Assembly: GCF_014297285.1 (NCBI RefSeq)
Contig: NZ_JACOQI010000031.1
Span: forward strand, 1 to 19,940
Direction of reading: 5' to 3'
DNA: 19,940 nucleotides
DNA from: Dysosmobacter segnis
Lineage (GTDB): Bacteria; Bacillota; Clostridia; Oscillospirales; Oscillospiraceae
The notes beneath the pieces were generated by a model. It saw nothing but the letters and a program-made list of their open reading frames with translations, did not search any database and was not told where the DNA came from. How positions within the stretch are numbered: position 1 is the stretch's first letter; every line of letters begins with the position of its first letter. Positions 1 through 7,364 of the stretch are shown piece by piece. Both the position numbers and the translations under genes were made by a program.

Positions 1-1191
1 TCCAAAAAGATCCGGCAGGTATTTGATTACAAACGGCGCAACGGCCAGTATATCGGAGCATTTGCTCCTTACGGCTATGTAAAGCACCCAAAGGACAAGC
101 ACAGGCTGATTGTTGATCCCGATGCTGCTGAAAATGTCAAACTCATTTTCACAATGCTTATTCAAGGGTCATCAAAACGTGCTATCGCGTTGTACCTGAA
201 CGAACACGGCGTACCGAGCCCCTCGGCTTACAAGGTACAAAAGGGCTTGCCTGTTTCGACAAGAGGGTATGACGATCCTATGTGGGGAGCCCGCATGATC
301 CACTCCATTCTTACCAATCCGACCTACACCGGAGATTTAGCCCAAGGCCGGAGCCGGGTGAAAAGCTACAAGGTACACCAGATTGAAGCTGTTCCCCGCG
401 AGGAGTGGGTGGAAGTGGCTGGAACGCATGAGGCCATTATCGACTATGAAACTTTCGACAAGGTACAGGCTCTCTTACAGCGTGATACCCGTACTTCCCC
501 GAAAGGCCGTGAGGTACATTTATTCAGCGGCTTTCTGAAATGTGCCGATTGCGGGCGGGCCATTACCCGATGCGTTGGCAAGAACAACAATGTATATTAT
601 TCTTGCTCAACCTACAAGAACCGTTCCCGGACAGCCTGCACCATGCACTCAATCAAGCATGAGCGGCTGGAGGCTGCTGTTCTGTTCGCCGTACAGCATC
701 AGGTGCATTTGGCTGTTTCCTACTCGGAAATCGTCACACAGATCAATTCCGCTCCAATCAAAAAAAGCCAGTCTTACCGACTGGACGATCTGATAGCTGC
801 AAAAGAGCGGGAACTGACAAAGATAACACGCTACAAGCAGTCTCTTTATCAGGACTGGAAAGACGGTGAAATCACCCAGCAGGAATACCGGGATATGAAG
901 GCCGACTATGAACGGCAGACTTCTGATATTTCCGCAGTGCTTACCCGGCTGAACGCTGAACGCGCAGAACTGGCAAATGGTGTAGATAACGAACATCCTG
1001 CACTGGTAGCCTTTATGAAGTATCAGAACATTGAAGCCCTCAACCGTGAAATCTTGGTTGAACTTGTGGACTATATCAAGGTCTATGAAAACGGCAATAT
1101 CAGCGTGAAATTCAAATTTGCTGACGAGCTCCGCAAGATTGCCGAGTACATTGAAATCAACACTACGGAAGATACCGCAGTAGCGGGCTAA
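1..1191 (+). CDS. Large serine recombinase, C-terminal part (5' end outside window)
   Basis: The frame is open from base 1, so the catalytic resolvase domain lies upstream of the window. What remains is the recombinase (DNA-binding) domain, starting near the YIGAFAPYGYVKHP segment, then a zinc-ribbon with Cys pairs (CADCGRAITRC, then YYSCSTYKNRSRTAC), then a long charged coiled-coil and a C-terminal beta segment (LVDYIKVYENGNISVKFKF). That order is typical of TnpX/Tn4451-like and phage large serine integrases, which cut and rejoin att sites through a serine-DNA intermediate. It ends at TAA 1189-1191 with no further gene for about 600 bp, consistent with a recombinase lying at the end of its element. 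It is distinct in sequence from the minus-strand recombinases at 15-19 kb. Whether the full gene is intact cannot be seen. Confidence 0.93.
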   Translation, partial: SKKIRQVFDYKRRNGQYIGAFAPYGYVKHPKDKHRLIVDPDAAENVKLIFTMLIQGSSKRAIALYLNEHGVPSPSAYKVQKGLPVSTRGYDDPMWGARMIHSILTNPTYTGDLAQGRSRVKSYKVHQIEAVPREEWVEVAGTHEAIIDYETFDKVQALLQRDTRTSPKGREVHLFSGFLKCADCGRAITRCVGKNNNVYYSCSTYKNRSRTACTMHSIKHERLEAAVLFAVQHQVHLAVSYSEIVTQINSAPIKKSQSYRLDDLIAAKERELTKITRYKQSLYQDWKDGEITQQEYRDMKADYERQTSDISAVLTRLNAERAELANGVDNEHPALVAFMKYQNIEALNREILVELVDYIKVYENGNISVKFKFADELRKIAEYIEINTTEDTAVAG

Positions 1192-1792
1192 CCCCCGCTA
1201 CAAACCCCTTTGACAGTGTGTTTTCCTAATAGGCGCTAATCATAAGGTAAGAACTTATAAAAGCCAATGCATCCAATGATCCATGTAATAGTATCATCTA
1301 TAATGGCCGACGTTATTGGGATTGTTTTTGTGGTTGGACTCAAAAAAAAGAACGCTATTGAAGCTAGAAAAAATAGAAACCACATTGATGGGAAAAAAAT
1401 ACGACTGAATTTTTTTCGAAGCCGCAAGCAACATCTGAAATGTTCGATTTTGTCTTGTTCCTTGAATGAAGTGCAATAGTGCATGAAAAATCTCCTTTAC
1501 CGAACAGTAGGCAGGTGAGCAGAGGCAGCAGTGCGGCAGCTTTAGCCTGCGCATGAAAAAACTCTCATATATAAACACTTACCTTCGAAAAATGTAACAG
1601 CATTCTTGCTGTTATATTTTTCGAAGGTAGTTGTTTTAATAATTGCAATGTATAATGTATTTTAATGGAGTTCCTGTTTGGGAAAATCAAAACGCTTTGT
1701 TCTGTCGGAACCGGCAGGACAAAGGGGAGATGCTATGCGCTGTGTTTAATCTGAATGTATACACAAAGAATTGACCGCAAGGAGGATGCACT
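1192..1792. other. Gene-poor spacer after serine recombinase
   Basis: About 600 AT-rich bases without a convincing gene. Two weak ORFs overlap antisense. The plus one (1267-1479, 70 aa, starts MHPMIHVIVSSIMADVIG) has a hydrophobic N-terminus but no ribosome site. The minus one (1484-1236, 82 aa) has an AAAGGAG site but a low-complexity hydrophobic product that I do not recognise. A 10-bp direct repeat GCATGAAAAA occurs at 1481 and again at 1551. A bidirectional hairpin at 1580-1629 and a TATAAT box at 1651-1656 lie nearer the next gene. The outer end (att site) of the element encoding the upstream recombinase would be expected in the first part, but I cannot locate it. Confidence 0.5.
1580..1629. 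terminator. Long inverted repeat, probable bidirectional terminator
   Basis: Arms 1580-1602 and 1607-1629 (23 bp, one mismatch) surround a TTCT loop. The core AACAGCA/TGCTGTT is flanked by an A-run on the left and a T-run on the right, so each strand reads as a hairpin followed by U-rich RNA. It separates the serine recombinase side from the exported-protein genes. Confidence 0.6.
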
Positions 1793-2341
1793 TTGGGAAT
1801 GAAATGTACAAAAATATTAGCAGCTCTATTGGTTGGACTGCTTGCGGCTATAATCTGGTTGGGAGTAAAAAGCAACCATAGTGACGAGCAGATTGATTAT
1901 GTGGTTGAAACTCCATCAATAGAAGAGGAACAAGCAAATATTTCAAAATTCCATGCAGACAATTTCAATATGGCTATTGATACTGCAATTTGGACGGAGC
2001 ATCATTATGACTCTGGCTTTTATAGTTGGCAAAATCATAGTGACGCGGAAAACTTCTTTGAAGTAGGACATGTTGAGGAAAAACCTGGTATTGATAAATT
2101 AGTGGAATTTGCCTTAAAGAAAAATAATTGTTCCACTTACACTGAACTCATCCTCCCTGAAGATTCGCAGTATACTTACGCTGTTTCGATGGAAAAAGAA
2201 AACGGCTATTTGCTTGAACTATATTTTACGGCGGCCATGGATGACGGCACCTATTTCCTTGTTACGTGCTGCTACAATCCAATAGACACAGCATCGAGGT
2301 ACGCCACTCAAACAGCCGTTTTTTCGATGGAGACCCAATGA
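1793..2341 (+). CDS. Membrane-anchored/exported protein of unknown function
   Basis: 182 residues. I chose TTG at 1793 because GGAGG (1781-1785) sits 7 bases upstream, while the ATG at 1799 would be 13 bases away; both give the same protein apart from two residues. The N-terminus is short and basic (MGMKCTK), followed by one hydrophobic segment at about residues 8-26 (ILAALLVGLLAAIIWLGV), then an acidic soluble region, so the bulk is probably outside the membrane. No lipobox, catalytic motif or known domain is recognisable. The C-terminal half alternates hydrophobic and polar residues (YLLELYFTAAMDDGTYFLVTCCY), suggesting beta structure. A TATAAT box lies at 1651-1656, but no good -35 was found. 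Function unknown; real-gene confidence rests on the ribosome site and the membrane segment. Confidence 0.7.
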   Translation: MGMKCTKILAALLVGLLAAIIWLGVKSNHSDEQIDYVVETPSIEEEQANISKFHADNFNMAIDTAIWTEHHYDSGFYSWQNHSDAENFFEVGHVEEKPGIDKLVEFALKKNNCSTYTELILPEDSQYTYAVSMEKENGYLLELYFTAAMDDGTYFLVTCCYNPIDTASRYATQTAVFSMETQ

Positions 2342-2438
2342 GGGCATATACCGTTTAAAAGCTACTATGTGGAGACTGTATATACAATGAATTAATTACA
2401 GCAAACAACTACACTTTAGACTGAAAAGGAGCGTTTTT

Positions 2439-2858
2439 ATGAAGAAAATGCAAAAAATGATTGCAGTACTGTTTTCCGTGGCGATGTGTGCCGCTATGGC
2501 GGTTCCCGCATTTGCGGCAGAGACTGATACTGCGAGAAATGAAGAGCAAGAAACTGTTATGCCTCGCGCAATCGTGTATGAGAAAATTAACATCCCGGAG
2601 GACGGTAAGTTCTATAAAATCACAGATGATTTCGAGATGCCAGCGAAATCGAGGGTGAGTTTTCAGGGAACCTGGTCCCCGGCTTATGCGAGATTAGAAT
2701 TTAGGCTTTATGCACACAGCACTGGCAATGGTGCATATGTCATGCTCACCTCTGGTAGAGAGGGAGGCTTGGACGCTACAGCAGCTTCAGTATATTCACT
2801 GTATGCTAGATCGGTAGATCATGTCAAAGTTACTGGTGCTGTTAATATTACCAATTGA
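2439..2858 (+). CDS. Small secreted protein of unknown function
   Basis: 139 residues with a textbook Sec signal peptide: MKKMQKM, hydrophobic core AVLFSVAMCAAMAV, and signal peptidase I site PAFAA-ET near residue 27. The AAAAGGAG ribosome site is at 2424-2431, about 7 bases before ATG. The mature part, about 112 residues, is rich in aromatic and beta-prone residues (FYKITDDFEMPAKSRVSFQG, then AYARLEFRLYAHS) and ends in KVTGAVNITN, consistent with a single beta-sandwich domain. That fold reading is inference. No cysteines remain in the mature part and no sorting signal is present. It follows the other exported gene by about 100 bases and precedes the SLH protein, so the three may form a cell-surface cluster. 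Confidence 0.75.
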   Translation: MKKMQKMIAVLFSVAMCAAMAVPAFAAETDTARNEEQETVMPRAIVYEKINIPEDGKFYKITDDFEMPAKSRVSFQGTWSPAYARLEFRLYAHSTGNGAYVMLTSGREGGLDATAASVYSLYARSVDHVKVTGAVNITN

Positions 2859-3000
2859 CAGAAACATATAGCTTATAAATCAGTCAACTAATAGACTTGC
2901 AAGTCACAAAACGAATCGGAGGGTAAACACACAGCTTGAGATAATTCCACGGGAACAAGGTCACCATGTGCGACAATTCTCAAAGGAGGAATTGCTGTAA

Positions 3001-4521
3001 ATGAAACGGATCTCAATTTTGCTGGCAATATGCCTGCTGCTGGGTATTCCGGCCCAAGCAGCCGCCCCTGCAGTATTCCAGCATCAAAGCAGCCGGCATG
3101 GATTTTTCGTCACGGCTCCCGGCGTTCGTCAGGGCGAGGTCATTGCCGAGGAAACCGATACCGGCGTGAGTTTTTATCACGCTCCCTCCCGTGAAAAATA
3201 CGGGGGAGAGATCGGCTCCGTTGTAGTGGTTTCCCCACGGTCTGATTTCTTCTCCGGCCACTACGATGATATGGCGTACCAGATCATCGCCATGGGAAAG
3301 AACCAGGTATTTCTATGGAAGGTCCCAGGAGGAGGCACTCCCACCGACGGAGATTTTCTGGATGCCTTTCGACGGGTATCCTCCGCCTTTTCCATGGAGA
3401 GTTTGCGGAAAGGTTTGGTTCCGACTCAGCCGGATGGATGGCCGAAGCTCCAAACAACGAGGCATCTGGCATACCTGCCAGTGAAAGGTGGGCTTGTACG
3501 TCCTAATGCTCCCTTGACACGCGGCGAATTGGCACAGATGCTATACGCCCTGCTGGACGCTGGCAATGAGGCCGACGGTTACCGAGTCCCGTTCTCAGAC
3601 ACAGCAGGAAAAGACTGCGCCCAGGCAGTTGCATATCTTGCCAGCTACGGTATTCTCACCGGCTATACGGACGGAACCTTCCACCCGGATGCGCCGATCA
3701 GCAGGGCCGCGTTCACCGTTCTGCTGCATCGCTGTCAGTTTGCAGCACCTGTGGGGCAGTATGGGGAAGAATTTGTGTTTGCGGATGTTCCTGCCGGGTA
3801 CTGGGCCGAAACGTACATATACAGCACGAAGATTTTGGGCTGGTTACAGGGTGATGCCGATGGACTGTTCCACCCGGAACGTGAGATCACCCGCGCTGAA
3901 GCTGTCACGGCTATCAATCGTATGCTCGGACGGGATGAATCTGTGACGGAGCTGCTGTCTGTCGAAAATCCATTTTCGGATTTGGCAGAGAGCCATTGGG
4001 CTTATGGGAATGTTCTGGAGGCAGCAGGTGTGCTGAAGGGCGATGCTGCTGTGCCTAAGATGGATTCCGTACCCAAAAACACCAGCGCATATCATTTCAG
4101 CAGCGAGTCTGATGGCTGGGCAGCTTCTGAAGGCCAGCTTTTCCACACCACGAACGGCGGAAAAAACTGGGACAGGGTCGGCCGTCCGCTTGCGTGCACA
4201 GTTTCTGGACTGTTTTTCTTTAGTGAGCAGGAGGGAATCCTTCTGGGAAGCAGCGAAGAGAACGCCTGCGTCCTGATGAGGACAAATGACGGCGGAAAGA
4301 GTTGGGACGATCTGCTGGCAAATCCGGCCACGCTGGCCCGGTATCTGCCTGTGGAGCAGTTTCCCACTGAGAAAAGCCTGTTGGAAAGCATTGTTTCAGC
4401 AGAACTCCGTCCAGCCAGCAAGGCGGCTGTTTACCTGACGATTCGCTATCATCCCTACGAGAGCATTCATGTGTACGATTTTGAAGCGGTAAGGCAGACC
4501 GTGATGACAGCGGATGCTTAA
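3001..4521 (+). CDS. Secreted SLH-domain protein with BNR/sortilin-like repeats
   Basis: 506 residues. A signal peptide (MKRISILLAICLLLGIPAQA-A, residues 1-20) leads into a region of unknown fold at 25-150. Next come SLH-type modules at roughly 160-186 (partial), 197-246, 258-309 and 325-345, recognised by the repeated F-S/A-D ... GY.DGTFHPD ... R.EA...L pattern (for example GYTDGTFHPDAPISRAAF and GDADGLFHPEREITRAEA). SLH modules bind pyruvylated secondary cell-wall polymers, so the protein is probably wall-attached. The C-terminal part has two BNR-type repeats, HTTNGGKNWDRVG (382-394) and RTNDGGKSWDDL (427-438), as in sialidases and Ycf48-like propellers. Two repeats are too few for a full propeller and no sialidase catalytic set is visible. 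The ribosome site AAAGGAGGA lies 11 bases upstream. Role inferred only as surface binding. Confidence 0.88.
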   Translation: MKRISILLAICLLLGIPAQAAAPAVFQHQSSRHGFFVTAPGVRQGEVIAEETDTGVSFYHAPSREKYGGEIGSVVVVSPRSDFFSGHYDDMAYQIIAMGKNQVFLWKVPGGGTPTDGDFLDAFRRVSSAFSMESLRKGLVPTQPDGWPKLQTTRHLAYLPVKGGLVRPNAPLTRGELAQMLYALLDAGNEADGYRVPFSDTAGKDCAQAVAYLASYGILTGYTDGTFHPDAPISRAAFTVLLHRCQFAAPVGQYGEEFVFADVPAGYWAETYIYSTKILGWLQGDADGLFHPEREITRAEAVTAINRMLGRDESVTELLSVENPFSDLAESHWAYGNVLEAAGVLKGDAAVPKMDSVPKNTSAYHFSSESDGWAASEGQLFHTTNGGKNWDRVGRPLACTVSGLFFFSEQEGILLGSSEENACVLMRTNDGGKSWDDLLANPATLARYLPVEQFPTEKSLLESIVSAELRPASKAAVYLTIRYHPYESIHVYDFEAVRQTVMTADA

Positions 4522-4627
4522 CTGATCACAAACTGAAATCGATGATGGAAGTTCTGCCTTAGATGAGTTGTTCTGATTGCACAGCGAAGATATGTGGTGG
4601 ATGACGAATGAAGGGGATCTCCAGACG

Positions 4628-4655
4628 GGGCCGCCTTGCAACAGCAAGGCGGCCC
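4628..4655. terminator. GC-rich hairpin between convergent genes
   Basis: A perfect 12-bp inverted repeat GGGCCGCCTTGC / GCAAGGCGGCCC with loop AACA. It lies between the convergent SLH gene (stop 4521) and relaxase gene (stop 4666) and can serve both. The plus side is followed by TGCCGCTTTATT, a poor U-tract. It is also close to where the left end of the mobilizable element should be. Confidence 0.65.
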
Positions 4656-4665
4656 TGCCGCTTTA

Positions 4666-5619
4666 TTACCGTTCCAAGCCCTTTTGCTTGGGCAGCAATT
4701 TATCCAATTCCTCCTGTGGGATTTTGCTCAAGAGCTTCTCTGCCCGCTTGCAGCGCCGCTCCAACTCGGAGAGCTTTATGCTCTGGTCAAAGCTGTGGCT
4801 GCGTTCTGCTTTTAACTCGTTTCGCAGATCCGCATTGATCTCCCTCTGGAAGCTTGCGTTCCGCCGCTCGTGGGCGATGGTATCCCGCAGCCGCTGTGTT
4901 TCCGCCTGAAAGGATTCCACCTCCGGCAGCAGCTGCGCCAGCAGCGCAACGGCCTCCTCCCGCTTCTTGCCCGCGTTGAACACGTTGATGTTGTTCAGCG
5001 TGGCCTCCAGCTGCTCCAGTTTGGCGTCCATCGCCGTGACCTTCTTGTACCACTGGGGTGTCAGGTGCCTGCGTTTGGTCTCCACGGCGGGCGTACCACG
5101 CTCCAGCTCCGGCCACCGTTCCGCCATGCAGGCATAGAAATCATCCTGCCAGCGGATCATGCTCTTCTTGTTGCCGAGGATCTCCTTTGCGGACAGCCGC
5201 TTGTCCCTGGTCAGCGGGACAAAGCAAAGGTGCATGTGAGGTGTCTTTTCATCCATGTGTACCACGGCGGAGAAAATATTTTCCTCGCCTACACGCTCCT
5301 TCAGAAAGTCAAAGGCCCGCCGGAAGTACTCCGGCATTTCCACTTCGTGAGCCTTGGCAAACTCCGGGCTGACCGTTACCAGTGTATCCACGAATTTCAC
5401 GCTGTCCTTCCGCACCCGGCAGCCTGCCGTCTGGATGCGGTGCCTGATCTCCTGCTCATAGCTCCACCGGGGCGTCACCAGATGGAAGTTCTGTGCCGTG
5501 CGGCTGAGATCAATATCCGGGTTGCTGGCGTAGCTGTCCTTTGTCCGCTCGTGGTGGGCACTCAGCGCCTTGGACGCGCCGCCCTTGTGCTTTGCAAATC
5601 GTAAAATGGCGTATGCCAT
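4666..5619 (-). CDS. MobV/Pre-family relaxase (plasmid mobilization)
   Basis: 317 residues. The N-terminal domain is MobV/Mob_Pre. The start MAYAILRFAKHKG is family-typical, and the sequence AHHER places a His at residue 22, the same position and context (KHNER) as the nucleophile His22 of pMV158 MobM. The metal-binding motif HMDEKTPHMHL is at 121-131. After about residue 200 the protein becomes a charged coiled-coil, as in other MobV relaxases. It would nick oriT and pilot the strand through a helper conjugation channel. The start is supported by AAGGGAGG six bases upstream of ATG. A matching oriT core lies about 190 bp upstream. It is the distal gene of the minus-strand HTH and helicase arm, although the 360-bp gap holding oriT may contain its own promoter. 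Confidence 0.93.
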   Translation of the reverse strand: MAYAILRFAKHKGGASKALSAHHERTKDSYASNPDIDLSRTAQNFHLVTPRWSYEQEIRHRIQTAGCRVRKDSVKFVDTLVTVSPEFAKAHEVEMPEYFRRAFDFLKERVGEENIFSAVVHMDEKTPHMHLCFVPLTRDKRLSAKEILGNKKSMIRWQDDFYACMAERWPELERGTPAVETKRRHLTPQWYKKVTAMDAKLEQLEATLNNINVFNAGKKREEAVALLAQLLPEVESFQAETQRLRDTIAHERRNASFQREINADLRNELKAERSHSFDQSIKLSELERRCKRAEKLLSKIPQEELDKLLPKQKGLER

Positions 5620-5650
5620 GTGAAACCTCCCTTGTTATAGTCTGGGAGAC

Positions 5651-5775
5651 CGGGGAACGAAGAATCCCCGTCACGGCTTCTGAAACCGTGCGCTGCGGCG
5701 GGTGTCGATACCGACACCCGCCTTCACTTCGTTTTCGGCCCGGTCACAAACGCGGCTGGCCACCGCCAGCCCGCG
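5651..5775. repeat. Four consecutive hairpins between relaxase gene and oriT
   Basis: Inverted repeats follow one another: CGGGGA/TCCCCG (5651-5656, 5665-5670), CACGG/CCGTG (5672-5676, 5686-5690), a perfect GGCGGGTGTCG/CGACACCCGCC (5697-5707, 5712-5722), and CGCGGCTGGC/GCCAGCCCGCG with one bulge (5751-5760, 5765-5775). They occupy the untranslated leader of the relaxase transcript beside oriT and may shape the transferred single strand or the mRNA leader. Role is inference. Confidence 0.6.
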
Positions 5776-5800
5776 TTCGTTTCCGTCCCCCGCCGTGATG

Positions 5801-5839
5801 GGTATAACACACTATACTTTGTACCAAAGTCCGTGTGCC
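5801..5839 (-). other. oriT: Putative oriT, MobM/pMV158 type
   Basis: On the minus strand the sequence contains AAAGTATAGTGTGTTATAC, which from memory coincides with the pMV158 nick region, cut by MobM at TAGTGTG/TTA. The predicted nick lies opposite the 5807/5808 boundary. An imperfect inverted repeat precedes it (CACACGGACTTTG, spacer GTA, CAAAGTATAGTGTG), as in the known origin. It lies about 190 bp upstream of the MobV gene, oriented so the relaxase gene is on the same strand as the nick. Confidence 0.85.
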
Positions 5840-5872
5840 AACCGTTCCCTCTGGACTCCCTGAAACGGGCGA

Positions 5873-5899
5873 AATGACCTGTCGGTGCGACAGGTCATT
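5873..5899. repeat. Perfect 12-bp hairpin between oriT and iteron array
   Basis: AATGACCTGTCG, loop GTG, CGACAGGTCATT. A very tight stem with no U-tract on either strand, so a weak terminator at best. It may be a structured part of the replication or transfer origin, or a protein site. Confidence 0.55.
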
Positions 5900-5910
5900 C
5901 AGCCCTCTGG

Positions 5911-5993
5911 TGTACGGTATGTCCGATATGTCCGGTATTTTCGGGGGATACCCCTCTCCCGTTTTTACCGTACATACCGTACATTACCGTACA
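5911..5993. repeat. Symmetric iteron-like array, candidate replication origin
   Basis: Three tandem 9-mers TGTACGGTA, TGTCCGATA, TGTCCGGTA (5911-5937) are followed by a 28-bp centre containing GGGGATACCCC. Three tandem copies of the reverse complement TACCGTACA come next (5966-5974, 5975-5983, 5985-5993). The last copy runs into the stop codon and final codons of the helicase gene. Iterons beside a RepA-type helicase gene are a hallmark of plasmid origins; here they lie next to oriT. Confidence 0.75.
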
Positions 5994-7093
5994 CCTTCCC
6001 ACCGCAGAAGGATGACCTTTCCATCCTTCGTGCGCCGGGAACCGTAGCGGATGCCGTACTTTCGCAGCAGGTCATCCTGCCGCACGTTCAGCGTCCGCAC
6101 GATCCAGTTGGGTGAAATAACCTGTGCGCTGTCCATCTCCGAAAGACACTGTACCAGCTCTGTCGCCGTGCCGCTCCACAGTGGATTTTCTTCATTTACC
6201 AGCCGGGAAAGAAATTCCAACAGCGGGTTCGGCGGCTCCCTGAATGGCTCTGTTTCCACCTCCGTCGCTTGCCAGAGACTATGGGGAGAGTCGAAGTGCA
6301 GGTGAAGCCGCATCTGCGGCTGGTCACGTCCCACCACATCGAGGATGGCGTCCCCGCTCGTGCGCTTGTCCTTATGCAAGACCAGGGCTCCATCTGCCGC
6401 CCCCAAGATGCCGTTGGTGCCGGAGATGGTGTCGAACACATCCTCTGCTCCCTCCTTGCGGGTGTGGTGAACGAGCAGCAGGGCGATGCCGCGTTGGTCT
6501 GAGAACGCCTTCAGCTTGGCGATGGTATCGTAATCTACGGCGTAGCTGCCGTTGTCCGGCATCCGGCCCCGGATGCGTTGGAGTGTGTCAATAATGACCA
6601 GCACCGTTTCCGGGTACTCAAACAGAAAGTTTTCCAGATGCTCCAGCAGATCTTCTTCCAGCGTGTCCGCCAGAACGGACAGCACCAGATCGGGACTGTC
6701 CCGTTCCGTCATCTGTGCCAAACGCTTCTGTAATCGCTCGTAGGTGTCCTCTAGAGCAAGGTACAAAACCGTGCCCTGCCGGGTGGGAAAGCCTAAAAAC
6801 GGCTCTCCTGCGCTCACCTGATAGGCCATTTGCAGGACGAGGAAGGATTTGCCGATTTTGGGAGCACCAGCGAGGAGGTATGTCCCCGCTGGAAGCAAGT
6901 TTTCAATGATACATGGCCGGGATGGGAAATGGGTGTCCATCAGCTCCGGCATGGAAAAGATACGCATTTTGCCGAATTGCTTGTTTGTTTCCTCAAAAGT
7001 TGCTATACTGTCTGTGCGTGCAAGCGCGGACGGCTGCTCCCCATCTGGTGCAACAGATGGATCTGGGGCAGTCGTTTCTTTATCCTCCCACAT
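5984..7093 (-). CDS. RepA-like hexameric helicase / AAA_25 ATPase
   Basis: 369 residues. It has a RecA-fold NTPase core with Walker A GAPKIGKS at 76-83, a catalytic Glu region LYLALEDTYERLQKR (110-124), Walker B VLVIIDTLQ (164-172) and the sensor-like LLLVHHTRK (205-213). This is the pattern of the RepA/AAA_25 family, ring helicases related to RSF1010 RepA. A C-terminal region of about 90 residues looks winged-helix-like. Encoded in plasmids and integrative mobilizable elements, such proteins unwind the origin during autonomous replication. AGGAGG five bases before ATG fixes the start, which overlaps the upstream HTH gene by 14 bp, so translation is coupled. The 3' end overlaps the iteron array. 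No primase or Rep initiator is recognisable nearby, so the host or the HTH protein would have to help start replication. Confidence 0.9.
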   Translation of the reverse strand: MWEDKETTAPDPSVAPDGEQPSALARTDSIATFEETNKQFGKMRIFSMPELMDTHFPSRPCIIENLLPAGTYLLAGAPKIGKSFLVLQMAYQVSAGEPFLGFPTRQGTVLYLALEDTYERLQKRLAQMTERDSPDLVLSVLADTLEEDLLEHLENFLFEYPETVLVIIDTLQRIRGRMPDNGSYAVDYDTIAKLKAFSDQRGIALLLVHHTRKEGAEDVFDTISGTNGILGAADGALVLHKDKRTSGDAILDVVGRDQPQMRLHLHFDSPHSLWQATEVETEPFREPPNPLLEFLSRLVNEENPLWSGTATELVQCLSEMDSAQVISPNWIVRTLNVRQDDLLRKYGIRYGSRRTKDGKVILLRWEGVR

Positions 7094-7286
7094 GGCCGCC
7101 TCCTGTGTTCTGTTCGATCCATTCCACCAGCTTGTCTCTCGGCACTAGCAGCCGCTTGCCAATCCGCAGGGTGGGAAAGCTTTCTGTGTTCAGCAGCTGG
7201 TAGGCTCCGGCACGGGAAATGCCCAGTGCCGTAGCCAACTGATTGGCATTTAGCACCGCGGGCAGGTTTTCGTAGTTGTTGTTCAT
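7080..7286 (-). CDS. Small helix-turn-helix (excisionase/MerR-like) protein
   Basis: 68 residues beginning MNNNYENLPAVLNANQLATA. I placed the start at 7286 because AAAGGAGG lies 6 bases upstream; a longer frame to 7346 has no ribosome site and would run through the promoter region. LNANQLATALGISRAGAYQL is a helix-turn-helix, followed by the wing FPTLRIGKRLLVPRDKLVEWIEQ, the HTH_17 pattern of excisionase-family proteins. It is the first gene of the minus arm and overlaps the helicase gene. Likely roles are excisionase/directionality factor for the integrase, repressor of the divergent promoters, or origin-binding initiator for the iterons; the sequence does not decide among them. Confidence 0.88.
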   Translation of the reverse strand: MNNNYENLPAVLNANQLATALGISRAGAYQLLNTESFPTLRIGKRLLVPRDKLVEWIEQNTGGGHVGG

Positions 7287-7311
7287 GTGTGACCTCCTTT
7301 GAAAATTGCAG

Positions 7312-7340
7312 TTGACATTATGGACTATTAAGGATATAAT
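7312..7340 (+). promoter_or_regulatory. Consensus sigma-A promoter for DUF6076-integrase arm
   Basis: TTGACA (7312-7317), 17-base spacer, TATAAT (7335-7340): a perfect consensus. Predicted start is near 7347, giving a leader of about 95 nt before the DUF6076 gene. Confidence 0.85.
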
Positions 7341-7364
7341 ACACAATGTAACTATTATGGTATG

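Noticed and set aside
1267..1479. 70-residue plus-strand ORF after the serine recombinase
   Set aside because: Hydrophobic start but no ribosome site, and an equally weak antisense ORF; not enough to call a gene.
2966..3004. 12-codon ORF whose stop overlaps the SLH gene start
   Set aside because: Weak ribosome site and no regulatory codon pattern; probably chance.
4522..4627. Left attachment site of the tyrosine-integrase element
   Set aside because: No repeat shared with 9700-9856 could be found by eye; not reported as a feature.
4870..5604. Plus-strand 244-residue frame
   Set aside because: Antisense to the MobV relaxase, which has full motifs and a ribosome site; the translation has no domain features.
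5911..5993. CRISPR-like repeat array
   Set aside because: Repeats are 9 bp, directly abutting and in both orientations; no spacers and no cas genes, so iterons are the better reading.
7287..7346. N-terminal extension of the small HTH protein
   Set aside because: No ribosome site, and it would cover the promoter boxes; ATG 7286 is preceded by AAAGGAGG.
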